From contig NZ_JARP01000001.1 of assembly GCF_000708595.2 (NCBI RefSeq), positions 1 to 64,000 of the forward strand: a stretch of 64,000 bases of DNA, written 5' to 3'. Source of the stretch: Flavobacterium sp. KJJ (GTDB taxonomy: Bacteria; Bacteroidota; Bacteroidia; Flavobacteriales; Flavobacteriaceae). The notes beneath the pieces were generated by a model. It was not told where the DNA came from, did no database searches, and saw only the letters and a list, made by a program, of their open reading frames with translations. This document shows positions 1 to 7,982 of the stretch, piece after piece. Made by a program: the position numbers and the translations under genes. Numbering within the stretch: the stretch's first letter is position 1; each line of letters opens with the position of its first letter.

Positions 1-15
1 GCAATTATAACTTCT

Positions 16-125
16 TAAGGTGGTTATTGCGGCGGGGCTCACCTCTTCCCATCCCGAACAGAGTAGTTAAGCCCGCCTGCGCAGATGGTACTGCAGTTAT
101 GTGGGAGAGTATGTCGCCGCCTTTC
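16..125 (+). rRNA. rrf: 5S ribosomal RNA
   Basis: The stretch carries the conserved 5S core CCATCCCGAACAG followed by the 3' arm GTGGGAGAGTATG. The two ends pair as helix I (AAGGTGGT at 17-24 with GCCGCCTT at 116-123, allowing G-U). It is the last gene of an rRNA operon whose 16S and 23S genes lie left of the window. The exact ends are estimated from the helix I pairing. Confidence 0.93.
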
Positions 126-129
126 TTTG

Positions 130-158
130 AAAACCCTGTCCAGTCCGGACAGGGTTTT
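130..158 (+). terminator. Intrinsic terminator of the rRNA operon
   Basis: The perfect stem CCCTGTCC / GGACAGGG (134-141 and 147-154) is flanked by AAAA on the left and a T run on the right, directly after the 5S gene. This is a textbook Rho-independent terminator. Confidence 0.9.
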
Positions 159-402
159 TTCGTTTTGCACACTCTTCTAAAAATAATGCCCTGAGAAATA
201 CTCCGGCAGGACCTGCTGAAGTGAAAAATGTTTTGAAAGAAAAAATTTCATTTATTGCAAGCTTTTTAGAATCTCTAATCTTCCTTTATTTTTTCAATAA
301 GACGGAATTCTGAAGAAAGATAATTGGTAAGAGAATATAGTTTTTTTTTTTTTTGTTTTGTTTATATTCTTGATAATGAGTTGATTGTTTTTTTATGTAG
401 TT

Positions 403-1422
403 TTAAAATTTCTTAGAGTCAACATCATTTATAAAATCAATAACGCCATTCATAAATATCTTTTGGTCATCCCACATTGCTAAATGACTCCCATTTGGGC
501 AATACAAAAAGCGACCCTTTTTGACTAATTTGCTCTGCTCTTCCATAGCTTTCGGATCCATAGTGTCATATTTTGCACCAATCATTAATGTTGGTATATT
601 TATTTCATGTAAACGATTTTTAATGTCCCATTTTGCTAAGCGTCCACTGATTCCAAACTCGCTTGGTCCTTGCATCATGGTATAAATTTCGCCATTAACA
701 TGTTTACTGGCTCGATTTAGTCCATCTGGCCATTCTTTTAATCTACAAAGATGCTCCTTGTAAAAATTTGGAATCAATAATTCCATATATCTTGGGTTGT
801 TAAAATCTTTTTTTGCTTCGAGAGATCTTATCTCTGCGAGTATCTCTGGTTTCATTTGTTTTGATAATACTTCATTAGCGTATTTTCCGTAATCGGGGGC
901 ACTTGCCATCATATTAGAAACTAATAATCCTTTTAAATTTTGTTGATATTTTAAAGCATATTCCATTGCAAGAATTCCGCCCCAGGAATTTCCTAATACA
1001 TAAAAGTTATTATTATCAGCTCCTATTGCCTTACGGACTTGTTCAACTTCTTCGACAAAACGTTCTGTTGTCCATAATGTGCTGTCTTTTGGCTGATCGC
1101 TATAGTAAGATCCTAGTTGGTCGTATTCATAAAATTCAAAACCTTCACGTTGAAAGAATGTTTCAAAACACTCCATATATTCATGGGTCATGGCAGGGCC
1201 GCCGTGTAATAAAAGTATTTTAATTTTTGGATTATTTCCAAAACGTTTTGTCCAAACTTTAAACTCGCCAACTGGAGTCTTTATTGGGATCATTTTAACT
1301 CCTGCAGATTCTACATTTCCATTTTTTTCGTAGGTAAAATATTCTGGCAATGTAACAGATTGGCTTTCTTTTTTACATGAAGCAGTTAATATTATTGCTG
1401 ATAGAAGTAGAATGCGACGCAT
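403..1422 (-). CDS. Prolyl aminopeptidase-like alpha/beta hydrolase, lipoprotein
   Basis: This is an S33-type alpha/beta hydrolase, probably an iminopeptidase removing N-terminal proline from peptides at the cell envelope. I chose the ATG at 1422 over an in-frame ATG 33 nt upstream because it starts a clean lipoprotein signal (MRRILLL... with lipobox LTASC, Cys16). Numbered from there, the oxyanion motif HGGP is at 73-76, the nucleophile motif GNSWGG has Ser146, Asp286 or Asp289 is the acid and His313 the base. All triad residues are present. It stands alone, with 242 bp of gene-free DNA between it and the rRNA operon. The peptide specificity is inferred from the HGGP and GxSWGG pattern; an esterase cannot be excluded. 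Confidence 0.8.
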   Translation of the reverse strand: MRRILLLSAIILTASCKKESQSVTLPEYFTYEKNGNVESAGVKMIPIKTPVGEFKVWTKRFGNNPKIKILLLHGGPAMTHEYMECFETFFQREGFEFYEYDQLGSYYSDQPKDSTLWTTERFVEEVEQVRKAIGADNNNFYVLGNSWGGILAMEYALKYQQNLKGLLVSNMMASAPDYGKYANEVLSKQMKPEILAEIRSLEAKKDFNNPRYMELLIPNFYKEHLCRLKEWPDGLNRASKHVNGEIYTMMQGPSEFGISGRLAKWDIKNRLHEINIPTLMIGAKYDTMDPKAMEEQSKLVKKGRFLYCPNGSHLAMWDDQKIFMNGVIDFINDVDSKKF

Positions 1423-1635
1423 ATTTTTAGAATTAAAGATTATTACTTTCTGCATTTATTTAAAACTAAAGTACGAATTAAACATATAAGTTATTATGTT
1501 AAAGGCTGTAAAGGCTGCATTTTCTGAATTAAGAACTTTCAAAATATATTTTAGCTAAAAAATATGATTTTATAAAGTTGAAATCGTTTTTATTTTGAAT
1601 TTTAAAAAGCAATATTTTATTCGATTTTGAATAGC

Positions 1636-1643
1636 TATCTTTG
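1636..1643 (+). promoter_or_regulatory. -7 box TATCTTTG upstream of the methyltransferase
   Basis: TATCTTTG matches the Bacteroidota -7 consensus TAnnTTTG and lies 53 nt before the methyltransferase start. No clear TTG -33 element is visible at the usual distance. Confidence 0.45.
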
Positions 1644-1696
1644 TAAAAATGATTACGTACAATTAGAATCGCATACTATAATTAGCAATATATAAA

Positions 1697-2659
1697 ATGA
1701 GCAATAAATTTACTGTTGGAAGTCTATATGCAGGGATTGGTGGAATTTGTTTAGGATTTAAAAAGTCAGGATTTGATTTACTTTGGGCAAATGAATATGA
1801 TAAAAGTGCATGTATTACGTATAGAGAAAACTTTAAGCATAATTTAATTGAAGGTGATGTATTGCAATTAGATGTCGATGGAATTCCTAAAATTGATGTA
1901 TTGACAGCAGGATTTCCTTGCCAGCCTTTCTCGGTTGCTGGATACAGAAAAGGTTTTGACGATAATAGAGGAAATCATTTTTTTAGAATATTAGACTTTG
2001 TAGATACTATGAGGCCAAAAGTTGTATTCTTAGAAAATGTAAAAAATCTTGTTACTCATGACCATGGTAATACAATGAAAGTTATTGAAAAATCCTTGCG
2101 AGACAGGAAATACTCTTTTCAATCTAAAGTTTTGAATACTAAGGATTATGGAAATATTCCTCATAATAGAGAGCGTATCTTTATGGTTGCATTTGACACA
2201 TTAGCAATTGAAAATCCAGAAGCCATTTTTGAATTTCCTAAAGAGGATAAATTAACTAAAACCATAAAGGATTTAGTTATCAATGAAAAAGTAGAAGATG
2301 ATTTTTATTATAGAGAAGATCGTTACATGTTTGATATGCTTCAAAAAGAAATGACTTCTGATAAAACAGTTTATCAATTCCGAAGACAATATGTAAGGGA
2401 GAATAAATCAAATGTTTGTCCTACGTTAACGGCTAATATGGGTACAGGCGGACATAATGTCCCTTTGATAAAAACAGATTTTGGCTTTAGAAAATTAACA
2501 CCTAGAGAATGCTTACGTTTTCAAGGTTTTCCTGACACCTTCAAAATTCCTAAAATTGCAAATTCACATTTGTATAAACAAGCGGGTAATTCGGTTAGTG
2601 TACCTGTGATAGAAGCAGTGTCAAAAAATATAATGAAGGTTTTAAAATCTATTAAATAA
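1697..2659 (+). CDS. DNA (cytosine-5) methyltransferase of a type II R-M system
   Basis: The enzyme methylates cytosine C5 in a recognition sequence using S-adenosylmethionine and so protects host DNA. The m5C methylase motifs appear in order: motif I (YAGIGGICLGF, about 11-21), motif IV with catalytic Cys75 (GFPCQPFS), motif VI ENV at 113-115, motif VIII PHNRERIF at 155-162, and motifs IX and X (LTPRECLRFQGFP, then YKQAGNSVSVPV) near the C-terminus. The target-recognition region lies between VIII and IX and contains CPTLTANMGTGGHN. At 320 residues it is a normal small m5C methylase. Its stop lies 5 bp from the stop of a convergent nuclease-like gene. The recognition site cannot be read from the sequence. 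Confidence 0.93.
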   Translation: MSNKFTVGSLYAGIGGICLGFKKSGFDLLWANEYDKSACITYRENFKHNLIEGDVLQLDVDGIPKIDVLTAGFPCQPFSVAGYRKGFDDNRGNHFFRILDFVDTMRPKVVFLENVKNLVTHDHGNTMKVIEKSLRDRKYSFQSKVLNTKDYGNIPHNRERIFMVAFDTLAIENPEAIFEFPKEDKLTKTIKDLVINEKVEDDFYYREDRYMFDMLQKEMTSDKTVYQFRRQYVRENKSNVCPTLTANMGTGGHNVPLIKTDFGFRKLTPRECLRFQGFPDTFKIPKIANSHLYKQAGNSVSVPVIEAVSKNIMKVLKSIK

Positions 2660-2664
2660 TTTTT

Positions 2665-3420
2665 TTATTGAAGAGTTTTTATAAGTTCTTCAATGTCTTT
2701 CATATATCCACATTGAATATAGTAGTTTTCAGCATCCATTTTAGTACTTTGATTTAAAATGGAATTTTGAGGCAATATATTGTTATCTGAAATTGTTTGT
2801 ATTAAATCATCTGTAGTACAATATCCTGCAATATCGTATGTCCAAGGTAAAGCAAAGATTAGTTCTTGAATATCAGATTTCGGAATACTGTCATTAAATA
2901 TTAGTCGTTTGTTTCGGAATAATCTTTTTATATCAGGATTAATGCGCACTAGAATAAAATAGTCATATGAAGATGTTAATCCGGTATTAAGGTTTGGAAT
3001 GTATTGTGCTTTTGTGTTCCAGTCTTTAGTTTCAAGCAATAAAAGATTAGATTGGAATGCTGCAGATTTCACATTGATTTTTTTATCATTAATTGTTAAA
3101 TCAGAATCATCCCATATGCCTTCTTTATATATCCTAAAGTCTAGCTCGCTAGATTTAATAGCGTTTGATTTAAAATAATTGTATAATACAACTTCTGCTA
3201 ATTTCCCTTGAAAAGTATTACAAAATTTTTCTCCATTTTTCCTTCCATACTGGCCACCTGTTCTGGTTGATCTGTGGTGACCTGCTCCAAAGCACATTTC
3301 ATAAGCAAAGTTTAAAACTTTTTCTAAATCAGTTTTATCTATTTGGCTGCCTTTAAAAGGTTTTCGATTATTAACAGTGTAATAATCAGCATCTAGTTTT
3401 TTTTGAAAATCTAGTTTCAT
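2665..3420 (-). CDS. Putative restriction endonuclease subunit, PD-(D/E)XK-like
   Basis: A 251-residue protein with no family I can name. It has a helix with Glu76 (GKLAEVVLYNYF), then Asp107 in DDSDL and Lys118 in NVKS after a short strand. This Glu-Asp-xxK order is typical of PD-(D/E)XK nucleases. The start ATG overlaps the stop of the preceding gene by 4 bp (ATGA), so the two are translationally coupled. It converges on the m5C methylase gene, which strongly suggests a restriction role. It could be the cleavage enzyme or an accessory subunit. The active-site assignment is inference from pattern alone. Confidence 0.6.
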   Translation of the reverse strand: MKLDFQKKLDADYYTVNNRKPFKGSQIDKTDLEKVLNFAYEMCFGAGHHRSTRTGGQYGRKNGEKFCNTFQGKLAEVVLYNYFKSNAIKSSELDFRIYKEGIWDDSDLTINDKKINVKSAAFQSNLLLLETKDWNTKAQYIPNLNTGLTSSYDYFILVRINPDIKRLFRNKRLIFNDSIPKSDIQELIFALPWTYDIAGYCTTDDLIQTISDNNILPQNSILNQSTKMDAENYYIQCGYMKDIEELIKTLQ

Positions 3421-4331
3421 AATTTTCTAGTTTCTGCAACTTCTGCTATTATATTCCAGTTTTCTTTGTATTGTATTAAAGTGTTTAGATTTATGCTGGT
3501 AATATCGCTTTCGTCTAGACTATCTACATGACTCATCGGAATTAAATAGCAAATTCCAATTTCTTTATCTACAGCAACATAAATATCACAATCTGCAGAA
3601 GTAATTCGCTTTCCTTTGTTTGTTATATGTGTATGGTCGATGCCTTGTCCGCCACGATCCCTGTCTTTAAAACTTATAGCATTACTGCTTGAAACACCTT
3701 TAATTTGAAGTCGCAATAAAACATTATTAAAATCGACGACAGCATCATATCTACTAGAACGAACGTCCACATTCGAGCAGTTATATCCAGCCAGAATTGC
3801 CCTTGCCAAAAATAAAAATTGTGCACTGTCTCCAGCATTAGCCGTCATCACTCCTGTATTTATATTTAAGAGATTTGTTGGAAATCCGTTTGAGAAAATG
3901 AAATCATATTGTTTCTCTAATATTTTTCTTAAAGAAGTTTTTGTATACGCGAATTGATGTTGATTTGAAATACTGTTTTGAATAAAATTCAAAGCGTTAA
4001 TAATGAATTCATCTTTGTTTATTTCGTTGATTAAAGTGCTCTGAAGTACTTCATCATAAAAAGATTGCAGATCTGATTTTGCTATTAAATGCAGGTTAGC
4101 AATTTCGGTTATTTTAGCTTTTACAAAATGCTTATCTGTAAATTCTTTTATAAGTTGTTTACTAAATTCACCTTCATTTAATCTTGTGATAAAATATCCT
4201 TTCAAAAAGGTTTTTAAGTTTGTTATTGAGCCAAATAATGCTAATCCTTTTTTGCTTAAGCTGAAATTAACATCGTTTATTTCTTGTATGTTTAATTGAA
4301 TAAATTCGATCTGTTTATCATTCATGTTCAA
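3417..4331 (-). CDS. Putative restriction endonuclease, PD-(D/E)XK-like with QxK motif
   Basis: A 304-residue protein. The N-terminal half is helical with no recognised domain. The C-terminal half has a nuclease-like core: helix GDSAQFLFLARAIL (about 167-180), acidic strand RYDAVVDF (Asp196 or Asp200) and LQIKG with Gln209 and Lys211, giving the D...QxK variant of the PD-(D/E)XK site. A basic, polar stretch follows (KDRDRGGQGIDHTH). It is first in a two-gene unit, overlapping the next gene by 4 bp, and lies opposite the m5C methylase. I infer that it is the cleavage enzyme of this R-M system, perhaps acting with its partner. Confidence 0.62.
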   Translation of the reverse strand: MNMNDKQIEFIQLNIQEINDVNFSLSKKGLALFGSITNLKTFLKGYFITRLNEGEFSKQLIKEFTDKHFVKAKITEIANLHLIAKSDLQSFYDEVLQSTLINEINKDEFIINALNFIQNSISNQHQFAYTKTSLRKILEKQYDFIFSNGFPTNLLNINTGVMTANAGDSAQFLFLARAILAGYNCSNVDVRSSRYDAVVDFNNVLLRLQIKGVSSSNAISFKDRDRGGQGIDHTHITNKGKRITSADCDIYVAVDKEIGICYLIPMSHVDSLDESDITSINLNTLIQYKENWNIIAEVAETRKL

Positions 4332-4700
4332 CTGAATCAGGTATATGTTTTATTTCTTTTAATAAAAAATAAATTACTAAAAAGTAATGCGAATTTACTT
4401 ATAAAAAATTAAAATTTGTTAATGAATATTGAGTGAAAGAAGTTTATTAAAAAGGAGTTTTAAAATTAAAATAAACAACCTCTATTAAGATTAAACCCGT
4501 TTGATGTTTTTTTGTGATTTTGATTTTAAGTTTAATAGACAAATGATTTGTGATAATGCAAAGGATTCAAAGTTTTGTCTTCTGTAAAGCTTTTTGTTTA
4601 TTATTGTATGATTAACGCGTTCAGATAAATTCGATATTGAAAGCAATGATTAATATTCTAGATAAACGCAGCACTTTTAGAAATACTTAAAGCAGTAAAC
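4332..4700. other. Intergenic region, no gene seen
   Basis: AT-rich DNA between the nuclease-like gene and the response regulator, containing the unmapped promoter for the minus-strand restriction unit. No convincing ORF, RNA or TAnnTTTG box was found on either strand. Confidence 0.5.
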
Positions 4701-5123
4701 TTATGTATTTGGATGAACGCAGTTTTTCCAGTATTCAAGTACAGTATTGACAATTGATTTTGTTTTATGATAGTCATTTTCTTTTCTAAAAAAACCTTGA
4801 ATACTAAGTGTAGTATAAGCTTCTTCGATAGCATTTTCCGTTGCGGCGGTTGAATAAAAAACGAACGGTATACTTTTTTTTCTAAGAACCGGTTCAGCAT
4901 CTATCAGTCGCTTTAATTCCAGACCATTCATAATTGGCATGTTCACATCGCAAAAAATAATCAGCATTTTTTCATTACTTGTACATAAGTAAGAAAGTGC
5001 TTCTTCTCCATTAGTTTTCCAGACGATTTTGTTAGTGTTGCCAAGAGATACAATTACATCTTCTAAAATCTCCTTGTCATCTGCATCATCTTCTATTATT
5101 AGAATATTACCGTTCTTTATCAT
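4701..5123 (-). CDS. Single-domain response regulator (CheY/Rcp1-like)
   Basis: A receiver domain alone, 140 residues. The acidic pair is Asp12-Asp13, the phospho-acceptor is Asp59 (FCDVNMP), the switch Ser/Thr is near Ser91 (FYSTAAT) and the conserved lysine is Lys114 in FRKEND, where most receivers have KP. No output domain follows, so it must act by binding a partner or passing phosphate on in a relay. The N-terminal EDDADDKEI pattern resembles receivers that pair with bacteriophytochrome-type and PAS kinases. No kinase gene is adjacent, so the partner is unknown. Confidence 0.88.
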   Translation of the reverse strand: MIKNGNILIIEDDADDKEILEDVIVSLGNTNKIVWKTNGEEALSYLCTSNEKMLIIFCDVNMPIMNGLELKRLIDAEPVLRKKSIPFVFYSTAATENAIEEAYTTLSIQGFFRKENDYHKTKSIVNTVLEYWKNCVHPNT

Positions 5124-5308
5124 TTTATTAGTTTTAAAAGTATATAAATGTATAAAGTTTATTTAACATATTCATAATTAGAGTATAAAGTATTTGTGAG
5201 CATTTGATATATTTAGCTGAACCATTTTTTAATAGGCTGTTCTCTTTTGGATATTCGACACAATTTTGTGCAAAATTATTCTGCATTCTAATAAATCATA
5301 TTAATGCA

Positions 5309-5376
5309 TAATGATAACGATCATTTTTAGCAGTGACAGCAGTCATTTCTAAACCAATATTTATCTCCGAGATTTG
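5309..5376 (+). promoter_or_regulatory. Shared-layout stress promoter (copy h)
   Basis: TAATG-N8-CATTT (5309-5326), then 16 nt, TCATTT (5343-5348), 20 nt and the box GAGATTTG (5369-5376). The spacing is identical to seven other promoters in this window. The box ends 25 nt before the ATG at 5402, leaving room for a short leader. Confidence 0.6.
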
Positions 5377-5401
5377 TATAATAATTCAAATAAATTATAA
5401 T

Positions 5402-5827
5402 ATGAAAAAGATATTTATGGCTATGGTACTGTTTATTGCAGTGGCCGGCAGCGCGGTTCAGGCACAAAAGGTTGAAGTAATGACAAGTACTAAAGAAGGC
5501 TGGCACAAGATTGGTGAAACTACAGTAAATTTCAAAAAGGACACGGATGAAATTTTGGTAATAGGAGAGAACAAATTCACAGAACTTAAATTTGTGGTAA
5601 AAGAAACGCCCATCGACATAATAAGTCTAAAACTTCATTTTACCAAAGGAGCTGATCAAAATGTAAAAGTCAATAACCCTATTGAAGCCAATGGCGAAAG
5701 CCATAAAATCTCTTTAACAGGAGGAGAGCGTAAACTTCAAAAAATTGTTTTTGTTTATAAAACACTGCCTAATCGACATGATGACAAGGCGCATGTTGAA
5801 ATATGGGGATATAAAATTAAAAAGTAG
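5402..5827 (+). CDS. Secreted protein of unknown function (DUF2541-like)
   Basis: I placed the start at the ATG at 5402 because it begins a good signal peptide (MKKIFMAMVLFIAVAGSAVQAQ would be cleaved after about residue 20-22); an earlier in-frame start would add 23 residues ahead of it and overlap the promoter. The mature part, about 120 residues, is predicted to be mostly beta strands, with WHKIGETTVNF near its start and VEIWGYKIKK at its end. The pattern resembles the DUF2541 family, but this is a weak call. The gene has its own copy of the stress-type promoter and is followed by a terminator, so it is a single-gene unit. It is probably a periplasmic or surface stress protein. Confidence 0.6.
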   Translation: MKKIFMAMVLFIAVAGSAVQAQKVEVMTSTKEGWHKIGETTVNFKKDTDEILVIGENKFTELKFVVKETPIDIISLKLHFTKGADQNVKVNNPIEANGESHKISLTGGERKLQKIVFVYKTLPNRHDDKAHVEIWGYKIKK

Positions 5828-5878
5828 TATCATTTAGTTAGCCTAAAAAAAGATTCCTATTAAGGAACTTTAGTACCT

Positions 5879-5919
5879 AAAAAAATCCTGTTAGAAAATA
5901 ACTTTCAGCAGGATTTTTT
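5879..5919 (+). terminator. Intrinsic terminator
   Basis: AAAAATCCTG (5881-5890) pairs with CAGGATTTTT (5909-5918), with a loop of about 18 nt and a T run. It ends the secreted-protein gene. Confidence 0.75.
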
Positions 5920-5948
5920 AGTTTTTAAATACCATAGATTATTTTAAA

Positions 5949-6464
5949 ATGGAAAAAGACCTTAGATATTTAGAATTTCTTGCCCTAAATTCTAAAGAAG
6001 TTATTGAAAAACAAGTCGACTCATATCGTCAACAGCATTCATATGCAGGCACTATTATTGGTTTTACTGTATTATTTATTCCTTTTTTCTTAAATAGTTT
6101 AGAAGGCGCCAATGAAAGTATTCAATTAATTACTATTATACCGATCGCATGTTTTATAAGTTCTATTCTTTTAATGCTCAATATTTTCAGAAGCAAACCA
6201 CTGGATCAGGCATTATCTGTAACGAAATATGAATCCTTACTAAACAAGTCATATGAAGATATATTGCTTTATGAAATTGAAGCAAATAAGGTTTCTTATA
6301 TCAAAAACAATAAGGCGACTTTAAAAGCAAGTAAAAGATATATGCAAGGGGTAGGCTTGACCACTTTTGCCATTTTTATAGCTATTCTTCTTCTTTTATT
6401 GAATTCTTTTATCTCTATAGAAAAAGCACCTACCAAGATACAGGTTATAAATACAACTAAGTAG
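5949..6464 (+). CDS. Small membrane protein, function unknown
   Basis: A 171-residue protein with no family I recognise. Three hydrophobic segments are visible: IIGFTVLFIPFFL (about residues 37-49), LITIIPIACFISSILLML (about 63-80) and TTFAIFIAILLLLL (about 139-152). Between segments 2 and 3 lies a charged, helical cytoplasm-type stretch rich in Lys and Glu. The N-terminus (KDLRYLEFLALNSKEVIEKQ) is also amphipathic. It sits alone between a terminator and the promoter of the next BON gene, so context gives no help. Confidence 0.6.
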   Translation: MEKDLRYLEFLALNSKEVIEKQVDSYRQQHSYAGTIIGFTVLFIPFFLNSLEGANESIQLITIIPIACFISSILLMLNIFRSKPLDQALSVTKYESLLNKSYEDILLYEIEANKVSYIKNNKATLKASKRYMQGVGLTTFAIFIAILLLLLNSFISIEKAPTKIQVINTTK

Positions 6465-6557
6465 TGAATACAGAACCAGCTTGGTAGTTTCGATTATAAT
6501 TTTTGATTTTGACTTCGTCTTTTTAATACGATAATTTATTTATCATTTCGACAAATT

Positions 6558-6625
6558 AAATGTTTCTTATCACTTTTAACCTTGACAGAAATCATTTTTT
6601 TTCTCCTCTATTTATCTCAATTTTA
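6558..6625 (+). promoter_or_regulatory. Shared-layout stress promoter (copy g)
   Basis: AAATG-N8-CACTT (6558-6575), 16 nt, TCATTT (6592-6597), 20 nt and the box CAATTTTA (6618-6625). The last base of the box departs from the CAnnTTTG form. It lies upstream of the 3-BON gene. Confidence 0.65.
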
Positions 6626-6704
6626 CCTACCGATATAAACATCTTATCCTCTTAAAAATAAGTATATATCAATGCTTAACGTTAAAAATAGTAATGAAAA
6701 TCTA

Positions 6705-7364
6705 ATGAAAAAAAATAATGATATTTTAAGGAAAGAAATTATGGAAGCTATAAAATGGGAACCTGTTTTACAACCTAATAAAATAGAAGTTAGTGTTGAG
6801 GATGGTATTGTTACTCTTGCAGGAACTGTAGGTAATTATAATCAAAAAAAAGAAGCTCAACATATCATTAAGGATATTTCAGGAATCAAAACCATTGTAG
6901 ATGATGTTCAGGTAGATCTTTCTTGTTCATCAATTGCAAATGATAAAGAGATTGCGAGTTCAGTTATTAAAGCATTAGAGAAAAAATGGATTATACCTAC
7001 TCACAGGTTAACAGTTACAGTCAAAGATGGATGGGTTACCCTTGATGGAATTTTGCATTGGAATTTCCAGAGGGAGACTGCAGATAAGGTCATTCGTTAT
7101 CTGGAAGGTGTAAGGGGAGTGATTGATAACATTAAGATTCAAGCTGAAATAGACAATGAAATAGAAAAAGATATTATAGAGAAGGCCCTTAAGCGCAGCT
7201 GGATACTTGATATAGGTAATATTAAAGTAAGGGTTGATGGCAAAACAATTTTTCTTAGTGGTATTGTCAGTTCTATTTTTCAGAAGGAAGAAGCAGAAAG
7301 GTTAGCCTGGAACACAGCAGGAGTTTGGCAAGTTGAAAATGAAATTTTAGTTGAGTTTGATTAA
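6705..7364 (+). CDS. Triple BON-domain protein
   Basis: Three tandem BON domains (roughly residues 3-75, 78-147 and 150-219), each with the (V/I)xxGxVxLxG core (DGIVTLAGTV, DGWVTLDGIL, GKTIFLSGIV). BON domains bind lipid surfaces and occur in osmotic-shock proteins such as OsmY. I chose the ATG at 6705 because it gives an N-terminus (MKKNNDILRKEIM...IKWEP) that matches the three paralogues in this window; an in-frame ATG at 6672 is possible. No signal peptide is visible, which is odd for an OsmY-like protein and suggests a cytoplasmic role. The gene has its own copy of the shared promoter. Confidence 0.85.
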   Translation: MKKNNDILRKEIMEAIKWEPVLQPNKIEVSVEDGIVTLAGTVGNYNQKKEAQHIIKDISGIKTIVDDVQVDLSCSSIANDKEIASSVIKALEKKWIIPTHRLTVTVKDGWVTLDGILHWNFQRETADKVIRYLEGVRGVIDNIKIQAEIDNEIEKDIIEKALKRSWILDIGNIKVRVDGKTIFLSGIVSSIFQKEEAERLAWNTAGVWQVENEILVEFD

Positions 7365-7457
7365 TATACTTTGATATATAGTAAGGAAGAGATAGCAATA
7401 CATTCAATAATAAGTTACTTAACTTTATTTAATGCATTTGAAAATAAAATATAACTA

Positions 7458-7910
7458 ATGTATAATAAGGAAAACATACGTGTTATACTCACTGACGATG
7501 ACCAGGATGACAGGGACTTTTTTGCTGATGCAGTTGAAGGTATCCATCTTAATTTTCCAATTGAATTTTGTAAAAATGGATTGGAGCTTTTAAATCGTCT
7601 TAATGATAAAACTCTTTTTATTCCAGACATCATTTTTTTAGATTTAAATATGCCTGTAATGTCAGGTTTTGAAACATTGCAGCAAATCAGAGGAGATATT
7701 TTGTTTAAGAATATTCCAGTAATAGCCATTTATTCAACTTCAGCAACTGAAGAGGGAGTCAAAAACACTTTTATGTTAGGTGCCAATGCCTATATCGTTA
7801 AGCCTACTAATTTTAACGATTTAAAAAAATTACTAAAAAAGGTTATCGAAACGGATTGGAAAGAAAAATTGGAGCATTCAGAATTTGAATCTTTTATTAT
7901 TACACTTTAA
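7458..7910 (+). CDS. Single-domain response regulator (Rcp1-like)
   Basis: A 150-residue receiver with acidic cluster Asp13-Asp15 (TDDDQDD), phospho-acceptor Asp62 (FLDLNMP), switch residue around Ser93 (IYSTSAT) and Lys115 (VKPTN). All receiver signatures are intact and there is no output domain. It lies 72 nt upstream of the large CheB-CheR-PAS kinase in the same direction, with a weak hairpin between them. It is therefore a likely phosphorylation target of that kinase, though this is inferred from position only. Confidence 0.88.
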   Translation: MYNKENIRVILTDDDQDDRDFFADAVEGIHLNFPIEFCKNGLELLNRLNDKTLFIPDIIFLDLNMPVMSGFETLQQIRGDILFKNIPVIAIYSTSATEEGVKNTFMLGANAYIVKPTNFNDLKKLLKKVIETDWKEKLEHSEFESFIITL

Positions 7911-7914
7911 GGCT

Positions 7915-7946
7915 GAAAGGATTCTTTAAGCGGATTCCTTTTTTTT
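7915..7946 (+). terminator. Weak hairpin with T run
   Basis: GAAAGGATTC pairs imperfectly (one T-T mismatch) with GGATTCCTTTT and is followed by eight T residues. It may partly end transcription between the response regulator and the kinase gene. Confidence 0.45.
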
Positions 7947-7982
7947 GAGGCAATCTTTACAACAAAACTGAAATTATATGTC

